Shown here: piece after piece, positions 1 to 7,182 of the stretch
Numbering within the stretch: position 1 is the stretch's first letter
Layout: each line of letters starts with the position of its first letter
Assembly (NCBI GenBank): GCA_964652155.1
Contig: CAZZBK010000074.1
Span: 1-29,137, forward strand
Source: CAZZBK01 sp964652155
GTDB lineage: Bacteria > Planctomycetota > Planctomycetia > Pirellulales > PNKZ01
DNA: 29,137 nt
Direction: 5' to 3'
Translations under genes and position numbers: made by a program
Notes under the pieces: model-generated
The model's input: only the letters and a program-made list of their open reading frames with translations
Databases searched by the model: none
Told to the model about the DNA's origin: nothing

Positions 1-323
1 AGCCCGGCAACGGTTGCCTCAAGCGCCTTGATGCGCTCCCCTTGCGTCGGGCGCTTGGGCTTGGGCTTGGGTGTCCTGACGGCAGGAGTTGCCACGTCCT
101 GGACCCCCACCTCCCGCAGCGCGCGGCGCACGCGGCCAATGGCTGACGTCTTGTCGTAGCGGGTCGGCGTCTTGGAGACTGCCACCCGCCGTTCGGACTC
201 CCCGCGCCTGATGATCACCTCGGCCATGCGGGAGTTTCCAGCCCATGCCAGCGTGGCACCCGCTGCCGCATAGTGAGCCACCTCACGGGTGATCGCATTG
301 CGGAGATCGGAATAGGCAGACAT
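1..323 (-). CDS. Unknown phage protein, C-terminus cut by the window edge
   Basis: A minus-strand frame opens with ATG at 323 and stays open through the left edge, so only the first 107 residues are seen. The protein begins MSAYSDLRNAITREVAHYA and continues with a basic, Lys/Pro-rich stretch (several 'PK' repeats around residues 85-92) and then the start of a helical segment (ERIKALEATVAG), perhaps a coiled coil. I do not recognise a family. It is the most distal visible gene of the leftward operon and follows the small zinc-ribbon gene after an 11-base gap. The basic linker suggests nucleic acid contact, but this is only inference. A competing 75-aa reading in another frame lacks a sensible composition and was discarded. 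Confidence 0.6.
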   Translation of the reverse strand, partial: MSAYSDLRNAITREVAHYAAAGATLAWAGNSRMAEVIIRRGESERRVAVSKTPTRYDKTSAIGRVRRALREVGVQDVATPAVRTPKPKPKRPTQGERIKALEATVAG

Positions 324-334
324 GGGCGTAACCA

Positions 335-553
335 CTAACCTCGGCTGTCTAGTTGGCTCTTCTTGCGACCAGCACGCCTAATTGCCAACGCCTCATCATA
401 GCGGTCTGCGGCACATGGCCGACAATACCGTTTGGCACGGCTACCGACTGGCTGCCCGCAGCGCGCGCACGGCTTCTCAAAGCTCTTCGACGGCTTGCCG
501 ACCAAGTCCGCCAAGGCTCCGCTCGGGCGCCTGCCGCTTCTGTCTCTGCGCAT
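335..553 (-). CDS. Small zinc-ribbon protein (72 aa)
   Basis: The 72-residue basic protein carries two cysteine pairs, CARC and CRPC, about 13 residues apart (residues 33-49), the pattern of a single four-cysteine zinc ribbon. The ATG at 553 overlaps the stop of the preceding gene (TGATG) and has a purine-rich ribosome binding site (GGAGGGGAAGGG) upstream. A longer reading from a GTG at 577 is possible but would start inside that site. Function is unknown; small zinc-ribbon proteins of phages usually bind nucleic acid or a host protein. Confidence 0.7.
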   Translation of the reverse strand: MRRDRSGRRPSGALADLVGKPSKSFEKPCARCGQPVGSRAKRYCRPCAADRYDEALAIRRAGRKKSQLDSRG

Positions 554-834
554 CACGCCGCTTCCCTTCCCCTCCACGGCCGAAGTTCTTTCACTTCGTC
601 ATCCCACACCCAATGCTCAATGATAGGCTCGATCCGCCTCACTACCTCGTAGGCGCGGGCGCGGCGCGGAATGTGCGTCAGGTAGCCGAGATCGACGAGC
701 GTCCGCATCGCGTCGTGTATGTGGCTGTGGCTCAAGGCACCAAGCGCCGCTGTCACTTCGGCTACGGTGACGCTGCGTCCGGCATCCTGCTCGCCCTGGA
801 TGTAAAGCAGCACCTTGCGCTGTTTCCTTGTCAT
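553..834 (-). CDS. Winged-helix DNA-binding protein (93 aa)
   Basis: The first 60 residues (TRKQRKVLLYIQGEQDAG, then VTVAEVTAALG and HIHDAMRTLVDLGYL) follow the helix-helix-turn-helix-wing order of the LexA N-terminal or MarR-like winged-helix fold, ending in an 'IPRRARAYEV' wing. There is no peptidase domain, so this is not LexA itself. It is probably a small transcription regulator. The start overlaps the stop of the upstream gene by ATGA, which supports ATG 834. Family-level assignment is an inference from the pattern. Confidence 0.7.
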   Translation of the reverse strand: MTRKQRKVLLYIQGEQDAGRSVTVAEVTAALGALSHSHIHDAMRTLVDLGYLTHIPRRARAYEVVRRIEPIIEHWVWDDEVKELRPWRGREAA

Positions 835-1376
835 CGGCGCCTTCCCGCCGAGCGTCGCTCGACCTCGGCCGATTTGATCCTCGCCCTACGCATCTCCTCG
901 CTGATGTAGCGGACGGTCTCGCCGCCCTCACGGAGATCCCTGACCGCCTCGTCGAGTAGGCCACGCCAGACCGTGTGCCAGTCCATGCGGTCGATCCACG
1001 TGCCATTGAGCATGCGGGCATCAGGATCGTCGGCGATCATCCGGGCGTAGAGCGCGCCGGCGAGGCGCTTCCCGTGCGCATCGGATTCAGCCCAGACGAA
1101 ATCCAGCACGATGCAGTGCGGCTCCGCCTTGCTCCCCTCCCAATGCTCGGAGGCCGTGCGCACCGGGGCTTGGAGCGGATTGCGCACGACGCGGATGCTG
1201 ATCGGCCAGTGGCGCGAGTTGCCGCCCTGGAACGTGACGGGGCCCGGCGGCCCGATCAGGCAGACGGCGTGGTGATCCAGCCCGACCTCGGCCACGCCGA
1301 AGTCCCGCGTGCGCATTTCCTGCGTCCGGCGGTACTCCGCGATCTCGGAGGAGAGATAGGCCGGATCGAGCCTCAC
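831..1376 (-). CDS. Unknown phage protein (181 aa)
   Basis: A 181-residue soluble protein with no motif I can name. It is rich in charged residues, with a middle segment HCIVLDFVWAESDAHGKRL that could be a beta strand and helix of a compact alpha/beta fold, and a strongly basic C-terminus (RRARIKSAEVERRSAGRRR). It starts at a GTG (1376) that shares GTGA with the stop of the preceding gene and ends sharing ATGA with the next one, so it is firmly embedded in the operon. Function unknown. Confidence 0.7.
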   Translation of the reverse strand: MRLDPAYLSSEIAEYRRTQEMRTRDFGVAEVGLDHHAVCLIGPPGPVTFQGGNSRHWPISIRVVRNPLQAPVRTASEHWEGSKAEPHCIVLDFVWAESDAHGKRLAGALYARMIADDPDARMLNGTWIDRMDWHTVWRGLLDEAVRDLREGGETVRYISEEMRRARIKSAEVERRSAGRRR

Positions 1377-1588
1377 GACGTCGGCACCTCCTGCTTGTTC
1401 CGATCCTCACAACGAACCTCGCGCACGTAGGCCTTGTCGCCTGTGACGGTGTCCATTGCAACGTATCTCTGGCCGGTTGCGTCGGCGTACCGCCACGCCC
1501 TGTGCACGTGGAGACACACCGGCCACGGCACGATCTCCCGGATCGGCTCGCCGACGTGGAGCAACAGGATCAGCACGGCTTCCGTCAT
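1373..1588 (-). CDS. Small unknown protein (71 aa)
   Basis: The ATG at 1588 overlaps the upstream stop (ATGA) and is preceded by GAGGAGG, so a longer reading from 1750 was rejected. The 71-aa product (MTEAVLILLLHVGEPIREIV...) has a mixed strand/helix pattern and a central 'RYVAMDTVTGDKAYVREV' that looks like a beta hairpin. No family recognised. It is one of a string of very small accessory proteins in this part of the operon. Confidence 0.65.
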   Translation of the reverse strand: MTEAVLILLLHVGEPIREIVPWPVCLHVHRAWRYADATGQRYVAMDTVTGDKAYVREVRCEDRNKQEVPTS

Positions 1589-1806
1589 TGCGTTGCCTCC
1601 TCGGCCAGCAACTTCGCCCGATCGAACACGAGCCCGGTTCGGGCAGCGAACTCGTCGAGCACGCCAATCGGCCGCCCGGTGTCCCAGCCGCATCTGGCGA
1701 TCTCGTGCATGACGGCAATGGTGATGCGCCGAGCCTTCTCGTCGGGGCACCCAGCGCCCTCCGTCGCCTTGATCTCGCAGGCTATGCGATCAACCGCGTC
1801 GCTCAT
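1585..1806 (-). CDS. Small unknown protein (73 aa)
   Basis: A 73-aa acidic, helical protein bounded on both sides by ATGA overlaps. Its N-terminal part (MSDAVDRIACEIKA) resembles the start of the upstream neighbour (MASDALDRMTEEKALRI), which may point to a distant duplication, though the similarity is too short to be sure. No known domain. Confidence 0.65.
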   Translation of the reverse strand: MSDAVDRIACEIKATEGAGCPDEKARRITIAVMHEIARCGWDTGRPIGVLDEFAARTGLVFDRAKLLAEEATQ

Positions 1807-2096
1807 GATTTATCCCTCTCTGGCGCGGCGCACGTGCCGCAATCGGCATATCTCTCCCGGAACGTGCCGCACACCGGACACGGTTGATCCCCGTGAGAGG
1901 AGATCGATCTGCCGAGTGCATGGTTGAGCCGGTTAAGCGCAGAGCAAACCCGAGAGCGGACCAGGCCATCAGTTGCCATCGATAGCCCCGCAAGGACATC
2001 TCCTGCGTCGAGCATCGCCAGAGTTAGCCGGTCAATTTCCCGCGTGATGCGGAGGGCCTTCTCCTCCGTCATCCTATCCAATGCGTCGCTAGCCAC
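1803..2096 (-). CDS. Small protein with C-terminal zinc-binding cysteines (97 aa)
   Basis: The N-terminal two thirds are helical; the C-terminus carries CPVCG and, 10 residues on, CGTC, which together could form a zinc knuckle. It starts with GTG at 2096 behind GAGGGGGCGAC and ends in an ATGA overlap with the next gene. Function unknown. The zinc site is inferred from cysteine spacing only. Confidence 0.65.
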   Translation of the reverse strand: MASDALDRMTEEKALRITREIDRLTLAMLDAGDVLAGLSMATDGLVRSRVCSALNRLNHALGRSISSHGDQPCPVCGTFRERYADCGTCAAPERDKS

Positions 2097-2105
2097 GTCG
2101 CCCCC

Positions 2106-2876
2106 TCATTCCGCTGCATCGAGCATGTCCATCTGCTTGCCGAGGACGCCATCGAGCGCTTTCGATAAACGAGAGGTCGCGAGCTTCATCGACCTCTCCA
2201 GATCCCTCATACCGGAGTAGGTTCGCGTGAGCCCCGATTCCCTAACCAGTTTGACGGCCCGAACGATCTCGTCATTGTCGAGCAGCCGCCAGTTATCGTC
2301 GCCGAGCTTGTCCCGCAGATCGTTCAGGGCCTTGATCGCCTCGTCTCCTTTGCGCGTCCGGCTGGAGACCTCGCGCTCGAACCTGTCGTTATCTAGCTTA
2401 CGGTAGGCTTCCACCTTGTCGTGCACGAGCTTGGCGACCTCGCCCGCATCGGCTTCATTGGCGCGGCGCACCAGAGCAGCCATGAATGCCCTCGTCACGG
2501 GCTTCGCCTCAAGCGCTGGCGCGGGCTTGGCGGCAACGAGTTTCGTACCGTCGACCCGCAGCCACCCCCAAGTCGCGGGGAGCAGCGACTCGTCTACAGC
2601 GTTCGCCGGCGCGACAATCCACCAGTGATCACAATACTGCTGCACGGCGGCGGACTTTTCGGGATTGGCAATCTCCGACATGAAGTCGGCCTTCGAAACC
2701 TTGATCTCAAACCCGTGCACGGCGAGTCCGCGCGACGGGAACAGGTTCATCGCTACGGCATCGGCGTAGCGCCGAGCGTTTGTCCCTGTTGCGTTGGCGA
2801 CCTCAAAGCACAGCGCCCACTCGGGATGCTGGTAACGCTTCCGCAACAGAGCGCGGACATCAGTTGCCGTGATCAC
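2106..2876 (-). CDS. PD-(D/E)XK-like nuclease domain protein (256 aa)
   Basis: Residues 20-90 show a restriction-endonuclease-like core: E25 in the first helix, D39 in RRYADAVAMNLF, then the strand HGFEIKVSKADF with E57-x-K59, and a following WWIVAP strand. This arrangement matches the MmcB/DUF-type family of alphaproteobacterial and phage proteins whose typical motif is 'HGFEIKVSRSDF'. Residues 130-256 are a long helical, probably coiled-coil extension without a recognised domain. The likely role is cutting or processing DNA during phage DNA metabolism. It starts with GTG at 2876, overlapping the upstream stop (GTGA). I am fairly sure of the fold, not of the substrate. Confidence 0.75.
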   Translation of the reverse strand: MITATDVRALLRKRYQHPEWALCFEVANATGTNARRYADAVAMNLFPSRGLAVHGFEIKVSKADFMSEIANPEKSAAVQQYCDHWWIVAPANAVDESLLPATWGWLRVDGTKLVAAKPAPALEAKPVTRAFMAALVRRANEADAGEVAKLVHDKVEAYRKLDNDRFEREVSSRTRKGDEAIKALNDLRDKLGDDNWRLLDNDEIVRAVKLVRESGLTRTYSGMRDLERSMKLATSRLSKALDGVLGKQMDMLDAAE

Positions 2877-3757
2877 GCCCGCCTCCGTGCCGCTCTGTTG
2901 CGCTCCTGGACCTCGGCAAGCCGTGCCGCGCCCCTTGTTCCGGGCCTATTGGCAGCATCGACCAGATCGCCAATGGCTGTCCTGTAGATCTGTTGCGCTC
3001 TCTGCCGGCTTCGTCCGATCTCGTCCCCGAGCCCCTGCCATGTGACAGGGGGTGCCAGCATGCGACCCCGAAGCACAACCATCTCACGGGCGCGTGGCAG
3101 AACCTCGCAGAACCAACCCATGACCGTCTCGAAGTCGGCCCAGTCTTCGGGCTGGGCAACCAATGGCGGCGCCCAGTCGTCGCCCTTGGACTCTGACTGA
3201 TAGACCTCCGCCCAGGTCAGTTTCAGATCGGACAGCACTGCCGCGTTGGTTTTCTGCCGGCGGAGATCGAGCGGCATGGACCGCTCCAGGATCAGATGCC
3301 TCATGATCCGGGCCTCGCCGTGCTCCTGGCTGACCGATCCCATCGGCTCGTAGACAACCAGTGTCACGTCACGCCACCAGGGCAGCCCGTCCCGATCCTC
3401 GGGCATCCGGTCGGCGTTGGCACGGGCTGCCTCGCGCCACTCCTCCATCTCGGCGGCAGCGGTTGCCGCGTCGAAGGCTATCCCGCCAATGCTTGCCAGT
3501 GCTGGCCGCACCACAACGGGCATGGGCTTGGGACTGATCCCGTTGGGCCATTGCCAACGGCTGGCGTCCAGCGGTTGCCATGCTTCGGGGCGAGCTCGCA
3601 GCGGTCGCAGATCGCGGCCGACGATTTCGTGCCAGTGGCGCTTGCCTTTCTTGTCGACCTCGCTGGCGGCCTCGACGACATAGCCCGGCCAGCGGACGCG
3701 CACATGGACGCGGCCAGCGGGGAGATCGTCGAAGCTAAACCAGTCATCGGGGGACAT
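2873..3757 (-). CDS. DUF6362-like protein with C-terminal helix-turn-helix (294 aa)
   Basis: The C-terminal part (about residues 205-270: DFETVMGWFCEVLPRAREMV, then TWQGLGDEIGRSRQRAQQIY) has the layout of the DUF6362 family found in alphaproteobacterial phages: a Trp-rich helix followed by a helix-turn-helix resembling sigma-factor region 4. The N-terminal 200 residues contain many Trp residues and no motif I know. A DNA-binding regulatory or packaging role is possible but unproven. ATG 3757 overlaps the upstream HNH gene by 14 bases; a GTGA overlap joins it to the next gene. Confidence 0.65.
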   Translation of the reverse strand: MSPDDWFSFDDLPAGRVHVRVRWPGYVVEAASEVDKKGKRHWHEIVGRDLRPLRARPEAWQPLDASRWQWPNGISPKPMPVVVRPALASIGGIAFDAATAAAEMEEWREAARANADRMPEDRDGLPWWRDVTLVVYEPMGSVSQEHGEARIMRHLILERSMPLDLRRQKTNAAVLSDLKLTWAEVYQSESKGDDWAPPLVAQPEDWADFETVMGWFCEVLPRAREMVVLRGRMLAPPVTWQGLGDEIGRSRQRAQQIYRTAIGDLVDAANRPGTRGAARLAEVQERNRAARRRA

Positions 3758-4076
3758 CCGCCTTTGCCTTCTTGGCCTTGGCTATGGCTTCGCGGGGCAC
3801 CCGATGCAGATGGTCTGGGCAGCAGCAACGGATGTTGCGACACTTCGATATGATCTCGTCGCCACGATAAAAAGGCCCCACAAAAAGGACGTAGGCAGCC
3901 CTCTGCACGGCGACCGTCTTGCCCTCGACCCGGATGGATGGAACCGTTGCAATCCAGCAATCCCCCTCGATCTGGCACCGCTGCAACAAATCTACACGGG
4001 GGTTCCGGAACCTGTTCCTGTCAAACCGTATCCTCCAAGACTTCTCGGCGCTCGCCATCCATTCCTCGGTCGTCAC
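3744..4076 (-). CDS. HNH-type endonuclease paralogue with a lost active-site histidine (110 aa)
   Basis: This is clearly related to the gene just upstream: both have a 'GDCWI' strand, an 'RAAY-LFVGP' helix and a 'CCCPDHL' zinc-binding end (residues 83-90 here). In the neighbour the sequence before that is VLHSCGNKLC; here it is IISKCRNIRC, so the catalytic-type His is replaced by Lys78 and the preceding 'AHRAAY' His is also gone (VQRAAY). The protein may therefore bind but not cut DNA, or be decaying. The start is a GTG at 4076 sharing GTGA with the upstream stop; the longer ATG reading at 4151 runs through the neighbour's coding end and was rejected. Confidence 0.7.
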   Translation of the reverse strand: MTTEEWMASAEKSWRIRFDRNRFRNPRVDLLQRCQIEGDCWIATVPSIRVEGKTVAVQRAAYVLFVGPFYRGDEIISKCRNIRCCCPDHLHRVPREAIAKAKKAKADVPR

Positions 4077-4387
4077 GGCGCCATCTCCGCCGCAACCTGC
4101 CCCGGCATGAGCGGCCTCTCCTGGATGCCGAGGTAGAGGTGATCCGGGCAACAGCAGAGCTTATTCCCACAAGAGTGGAGCACCGAGACACCCTCCGCTA
4201 CCGGACCAACGAACAAGGCATAGGCCGCTCGATGGGCGTTCCGCGTGGTTCCGTCAATCGCGATAACGCCATAGCCGCCCCGCTTGATACCTCTCCAAAT
4301 CCAACAATCGCCAATGATCTCGACACGCCTGAGCAGCCTTAGCCGAGCCCTCTTGTAGAGATCGAATGCGCGCCAAGCATCTGACAT
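4073..4387 (-). CDS. HNH homing-type endonuclease (104 aa)
   Basis: The order of elements (GDCWIWRG, YGVIAIDG, AHRAAYALFVGP, VLHSCGNKLCCCPDHL) is that of the small phage HNH endonucleases with a zinc-binding loop; H71, C73, C78-C80 and H83 are the visible ligand or catalytic candidates. The family nicks or cuts DNA and often moves as free-standing homing genes. ATG 4387 gives the usual N-terminus; an upstream ATG at 4492 would read through the repeat-rich gap at 4448-4506 and is unlikely. The downstream neighbour is a degenerate copy. Confidence 0.75.
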   Translation of the reverse strand: MSDAWRAFDLYKRARLRLLRRVEIIGDCWIWRGIKRGGYGVIAIDGTTRNAHRAAYALFVGPVAEGVSVLHSCGNKLCCCPDHLYLGIQERPLMPGQVAAEMAP

Positions 4388-4447
4388 GATTGCGGCCCCC
4401 AGATGTAGTCTCAACACACTGTGCCAGATCGTTCCGGAAAACACAAC

Positions 4448-4506
4448 GTTCGACTCATGTCGATGAACTGTCGAACCATCGACATGACCCATGGATCATG
4501 TCGATG
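4448..4506. promoter_or_regulatory. Three-box operator-like array between two genes
   Basis: The 10-mer CATGTCGATG lies at 4456-4465 and 4497-4506 and its reverse complement at 4477-4486. Box starts are 21 and 20 bases apart, two helical turns, so all three would face the same side of the DNA. A second inverted pair, GTTCGAC (4448-4454) and GTCGAAC (4470-4476), interlocks with the first two boxes. The array occupies the gene-free gap upstream of the leftward HNH gene and downstream of the gene ending at 4560, where a repressor or activator site would be expected. Confidence 0.5.
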
Positions 4507-4559
4507 CCGCGTGCATGATCAGTGGCTCATGTTCTCGTTTTCGCGTTCCGTGGACATAT

Positions 4560-4799
4560 TCACGTACCCGTCACCGCACTGATTGCGTTGACGGCATGCG
4601 GCGGCGAGCAGTCGGAGCTGTCCTCCCACTCGATCGCCTTCATCGCTGCCGAGACCTTGAGTAGATGGGCCGCAAAGCCGAGCCGAGCAAGGCAGTTGGC
4701 TTCACCCGTCTCACGGCCCTCGAATGTGCGCCCGGACTCCAGCGCATCGGCAAATCGATCGACGATGTCGAAGGCGTACTCGTAGCTGCCGCCGCTCAT
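4560..4799 (-). CDS. Conserved phage protein of the 'MSGGSY' type (79 aa)
   Basis: The protein starts MSGGSYEYAFDIVDRFADAL, an N-terminus I recognise from many small phage and prophage hypothetical proteins ('MSGGSYNY...'). The rest is a helical segment with LARLGFAAHLLKVSAAMKAIEW. ATG 4799 shares ATGA with the GapR stop. Function is not known. The residues before ATG 4799 in the longer reading are out of family and were left out. Confidence 0.75.
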   Translation of the reverse strand: MSGGSYEYAFDIVDRFADALESGRTFEGRETGEANCLARLGFAAHLLKVSAAMKAIEWEDSSDCSPPHAVNAISAVTGT

Positions 4800-5101
4800 G
4801 CCCTCGCCCCATCGCCATCCCCTCCCCACTTCTCGCCCATCGGCGTATCGGAGCCGGAGCGCTTGCCTTCCAGGGCATGGAGATAGGTGCTCATGACCGC
4901 TTCGAGCTCGTCCCGCTCGTCCTTCGACATCTTCCGTAGGGCAATGACCTTCTTCATGATCTTCGGGTCGAAGCCGTTCGCCTTTGCCTCCGCGAACACG
5001 TCGGCTATGTCGGCGGCAAGAGCCTTCTTCTCCTCATCGAGCCGCTCGACTCTTTCGATGTACTGGCGCAGTTGCGCTTGCGACGATGCCTGTAGCGTCA
5101 T
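4796..5101 (-). CDS. gapR: GapR-family DNA-binding protein (DUF2312), 101 aa
   Basis: Residues 11-77 (LRQYIERVERLDEEKKALA, then DVFAEAKANGFDPKIMKKVI and ERDELEAVMSTYL) are the whole GapR/DUF2312 core: two long helices forming a coiled coil and the 'AEAKANGFD' turn. In Caulobacter, GapR is a nucleoid-associated protein that clamps overtwisted AT-rich DNA ahead of polymerases and supports replication. Here it sits in a phage operon and carries a short acidic, Gly-rich tail after residue 80. A phage copy could aid its own replication or compete with the host protein. The start at ATG 5101 lies inside the end of the upstream gene (68-base overlap), an unusually long overlap for this operon. Confidence 0.9.
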   Translation of the reverse strand: MTLQASSQAQLRQYIERVERLDEEKKALAADIADVFAEAKANGFDPKIMKKVIALRKMSKDERDELEAVMSTYLHALEGKRSGSDTPMGEKWGGDGDGARA

Positions 5102-5294
5102 GCCTATTCCTCCCCGGCTCGTAGAGTTTGCCCCCCGGCGGCAGCCAGTAGGCCATCACGCCGTCCTCGACCTCGATGTACCCGTCAGGCCCGCGGATCT
5201 CGTTGTCGTTGGCAAAACGCCGAGCGCGGGCGATGGCCGCCTCGCGCTTGCGGCGCGCATCCCAACGGGCAACGATCTCAGCAGGCGTGGCCAT
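5034..5294 (-). CDS. Small unknown protein (86 aa)
   Basis: The N-terminus (MATPAEIVARWDARRKREAA) is a basic amphipathic helix; a beta-rich middle follows (GYIEVEDGVMAYWLPPGG). The start overlaps the upstream stop (TGATG), supporting the gene, while its last 22 codons overlap the GapR start region by 68 bases. No family recognised. Confidence 0.65.
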   Translation of the reverse strand: MATPAEIVARWDARRKREAAIARARRFANDNEIRGPDGYIEVEDGVMAYWLPPGGKLYEPGRNRHDATGIVASATAPVHRKSRAAR

Positions 5295-5788
5295 CAGGCG
5301 GCCTCATCGATGTTTTCCTCGTCCTCATCATCCTTCGTCAGCGCGGCGATCTGCTCTTGCGACAGGAGGAGACAAGCCAGGATGGTCTTACCGCCGAGAT
5401 CGATCGTCTCGTCGGTATCGTAGATCGGAGCACCCGAGAGAGCGCAGCGGATGGGGCTATCGTTGAGATCTTCGGAGATGGCATCTCCAGGCGCATTGTT
5501 GTAGGCGTCCGTTGCCTCTTGCTCCATCCGCTTGAGATCAGAAAGCTGGCTCGGCCCCTTGATCTTGGCGAACTCGGCATCATACCAGTCGTTGATTTCC
5601 CGCCGCCTCTTGTGGTGCTCTTCGCCAAGCGCGTCGAGCGCCTGCCGCTGCTGCTCGGTCTCGGGCGGGTCTTCCGCTTCATCCAACGCCCGTTCTGCCG
5701 CCTTCATCGCCTCAAACAGGCGCGCGGCGTTCTCGCGTTCCGCTAGATCCGGCACCATCGCCGCGTATTCTTCTCTCGTTTTCGTCAT
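5294..5788 (-). CDS. Unknown acidic protein (164 aa)
   Basis: Mostly helical with long charged stretches (ALDEAEDPPETEQQRQALDAL) and a later segment RCALSGAPIYDTDETI that resembles a small treble-clef or zinc-knuckle-like strand pair but has only one cysteine. The very acidic C-terminus (KDDEDEENIDEAA) is typical of DNA-mimic or protein-binding tails. ATG 5788 follows GGAGGA at ideal distance; the GTG at 5809 overlapping the upstream stop is an alternative start adding seven residues. Function unknown. Confidence 0.7.
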   Translation of the reverse strand: MTKTREEYAAMVPDLAERENAARLFEAMKAAERALDEAEDPPETEQQRQALDALGEEHHKRRREINDWYDAEFAKIKGPSQLSDLKRMEQEATDAYNNAPGDAISEDLNDSPIRCALSGAPIYDTDETIDLGGKTILACLLLSQEQIAALTKDDEDEENIDEAA

Positions 5789-5805
5789 GTCGTCCTCCGT
5801 TCTTG

Positions 5806-6060
5806 TCACTCGAACAGCGTGCTTCTCGCGCAGCCGATCTCGGCCGCCGCCTCGTCTTGAGTGAAGCCTTTCATGACCAGTTTGCTAGCCCACATGCGCC
5901 GCAGGTCACTGATCGCCTTGGCCCGTGTCCGCGCCGATCCCCGTGCCTGCCGCAACAGCAGCCGCGTGTAGGATTTGGAAAGTTGGAATCTCGCGGCAAT
6001 GCGTGCAGTCGTTTCTCCGCGCTCGGCCGCCTCGAATATCCTGATGTTGCGATGGCTCAC
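5806..6060 (-). CDS. Double helix-turn-helix protein (84 aa)
   Basis: Two helix-turn-helix units are visible: residues 15-38 (GETTARIAARFQLSKSYTRL) and 63-83 (KGFTQDEAAAEIGCARSTLF). The second looks like a resolvase or terminase-small-subunit type HTH. The protein could be a small regulator or a DNA-recruitment factor. It starts with GTG at 6060, sharing GTGA with the stop of the 46-aa gene upstream. Confidence 0.7.
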   Translation of the reverse strand: MSHRNIRIFEAAERGETTARIAARFQLSKSYTRLLLRQARGSARTRAKAISDLRRMWASKLVMKGFTQDEAAAEIGCARSTLFE

Positions 6061-6197
6061 GGCTTTTCCCCATGCCTCACCACGCGCACTCTCTTGCTTG
6101 ATTTCTGGCGGATGTGCTCGGAGACAGAGAGTTTCCGCTTGGTTTTCGAGACTTTCCCGTCTTTCCCAATTCGGAAAGTCTTGCTGAGACGGGCCAC
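6057..6197 (-). CDS. Small basic protein (46 aa)
   Basis: A GTG at 6197, one base after the methyltransferase stop, opens a frame for 46 residues (VARLSKTFRIGKDGKVSKTK and on to HIRQKSSKRVRVVRHGEKP). It is very basic, and its TGA overlaps the GTG start of the next gene (GTGA), just as the other genes of this operon do. The clean composition and the overlaps at both ends make it a likely real gene too short for normal gene callers. Its charge suggests DNA or RNA binding. Confidence 0.6.
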   Translation of the reverse strand: MARLSKTFRIGKDGKVSKTKRKLSVSEHIRQKSSKRVRVVRHGEKP

Positions 6198-6198
6198 G

Positions 6199-7182
6199 TC
6201 ACCCGCCCATCAAATCGAGTAGATTGCCAGACCCGCCAACCGTCTCCACGCTGGTCATGTTCTTGACCGCCTGCTTGAAGTAGCTCGGCTTCAGCTCAGA
6301 CCCTATCGCCTTTCGCCCCATTTGAAGCGCCACATAAAGCTCAGATCCAATCCCAGCGAATGGCGAGAAGACTACGTCGCCAGGGTTAGACCAAAGGTCG
6401 ATGCACCTCCTGATGACAGTTAGCTGCAAAGGCGAGATGTGTGCCTCGTCGGGCTCTTCCCTTGCCTCTTTGCGGTTCAGCACGTCACCCTGAGCAATAT
6501 CCATCCAAACACTTTCGGCGTAGCGCTGCCAGACTGCAACCGAATACCATGGGTCGCCCGGCTTATCCCACGACACGCCCCGGAACGCGCTTTCGGATTT
6601 GAGTGCCCCGTCAGGATCAGCCTCACATCCATAATATGCGTCGAACGGTCCCGATACAGGCTCCGCGTTGTCACCTGGCTTGCGGAACACTACGACATAG
6701 TCGGCCAGAGCCATGCGGCTGATCGTGGAATCCTTGACGATCTGCTTGTGCAGCAAGCCAATCGACTTGGACCTCTGCATCGCCGCCACAGGGTCTTTCC
6801 TGATCATGACCTCGGAGTGGAAGATGAACCCCGCATCCTGATGGGCGCGCACGACCTCGCCCCGAAAGTCTCTGATGCCAATGAACCCGTCTCTCGTCTT
6901 CGACGTCGGCAACTGCATGACGTGGACACACACGATCCGCCCCGGTTTCATGACCCGGTAGCACTGGTCGATCAAGAACTTGAAGTGCGTCCAGAACGTC
7001 CCCTTGTCTGTGCAATTTGACATATCGCGAGGATCGTCACTGAATGTATACAGCGACTCGAATGGCGGAGAGTATATGATCTGATGCACGCTGTTGTCTG
7101 GCAGTCCTCTTGATACTTCGACACAGTCTCCATTCCAAAGATGCCAATTGCTGCCTGCGACCTGATCTATCACCTTAGCCAC
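6199..7182 (-). CDS. Beta-class DNA methyltransferase (N6-adenine or N4-cytosine), 327 aa
   Basis: Motif IV appears first as SPPF (residues 38-41, in place of DPPY or SPPY) after the strand SVHQIIY, and motif I comes near the C-terminus as FAGIGSE (275-281) followed by 'GRKAIGSELKPSYF', so the motif order is that of the beta class of amino-methyltransferases. SPPY/SPPF is common in N4-cytosine enzymes but occurs in adenine enzymes too. The enzyme transfers a methyl group from S-adenosylmethionine to DNA. It starts at GTG 7182, overlapping the helicase gene by 13 bases, so both are made together. No cognate restriction nuclease is adjacent, fitting a protective phage methylase or an unusual helicase-linked modification pair. 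Confidence 0.85.
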   Translation of the reverse strand: MAKVIDQVAGSNWHLWNGDCVEVSRGLPDNSVHQIIYSPPFESLYTFSDDPRDMSNCTDKGTFWTHFKFLIDQCYRVMKPGRIVCVHVMQLPTSKTRDGFIGIRDFRGEVVRAHQDAGFIFHSEVMIRKDPVAAMQRSKSIGLLHKQIVKDSTISRMALADYVVVFRKPGDNAEPVSGPFDAYYGCEADPDGALKSESAFRGVSWDKPGDPWYSVAVWQRYAESVWMDIAQGDVLNRKEAREEPDEAHISPLQLTVIRRCIDLWSNPGDVVFSPFAGIGSELYVALQMGRKAIGSELKPSYFKQAVKNMTSVETVGGSGNLLDLMGG

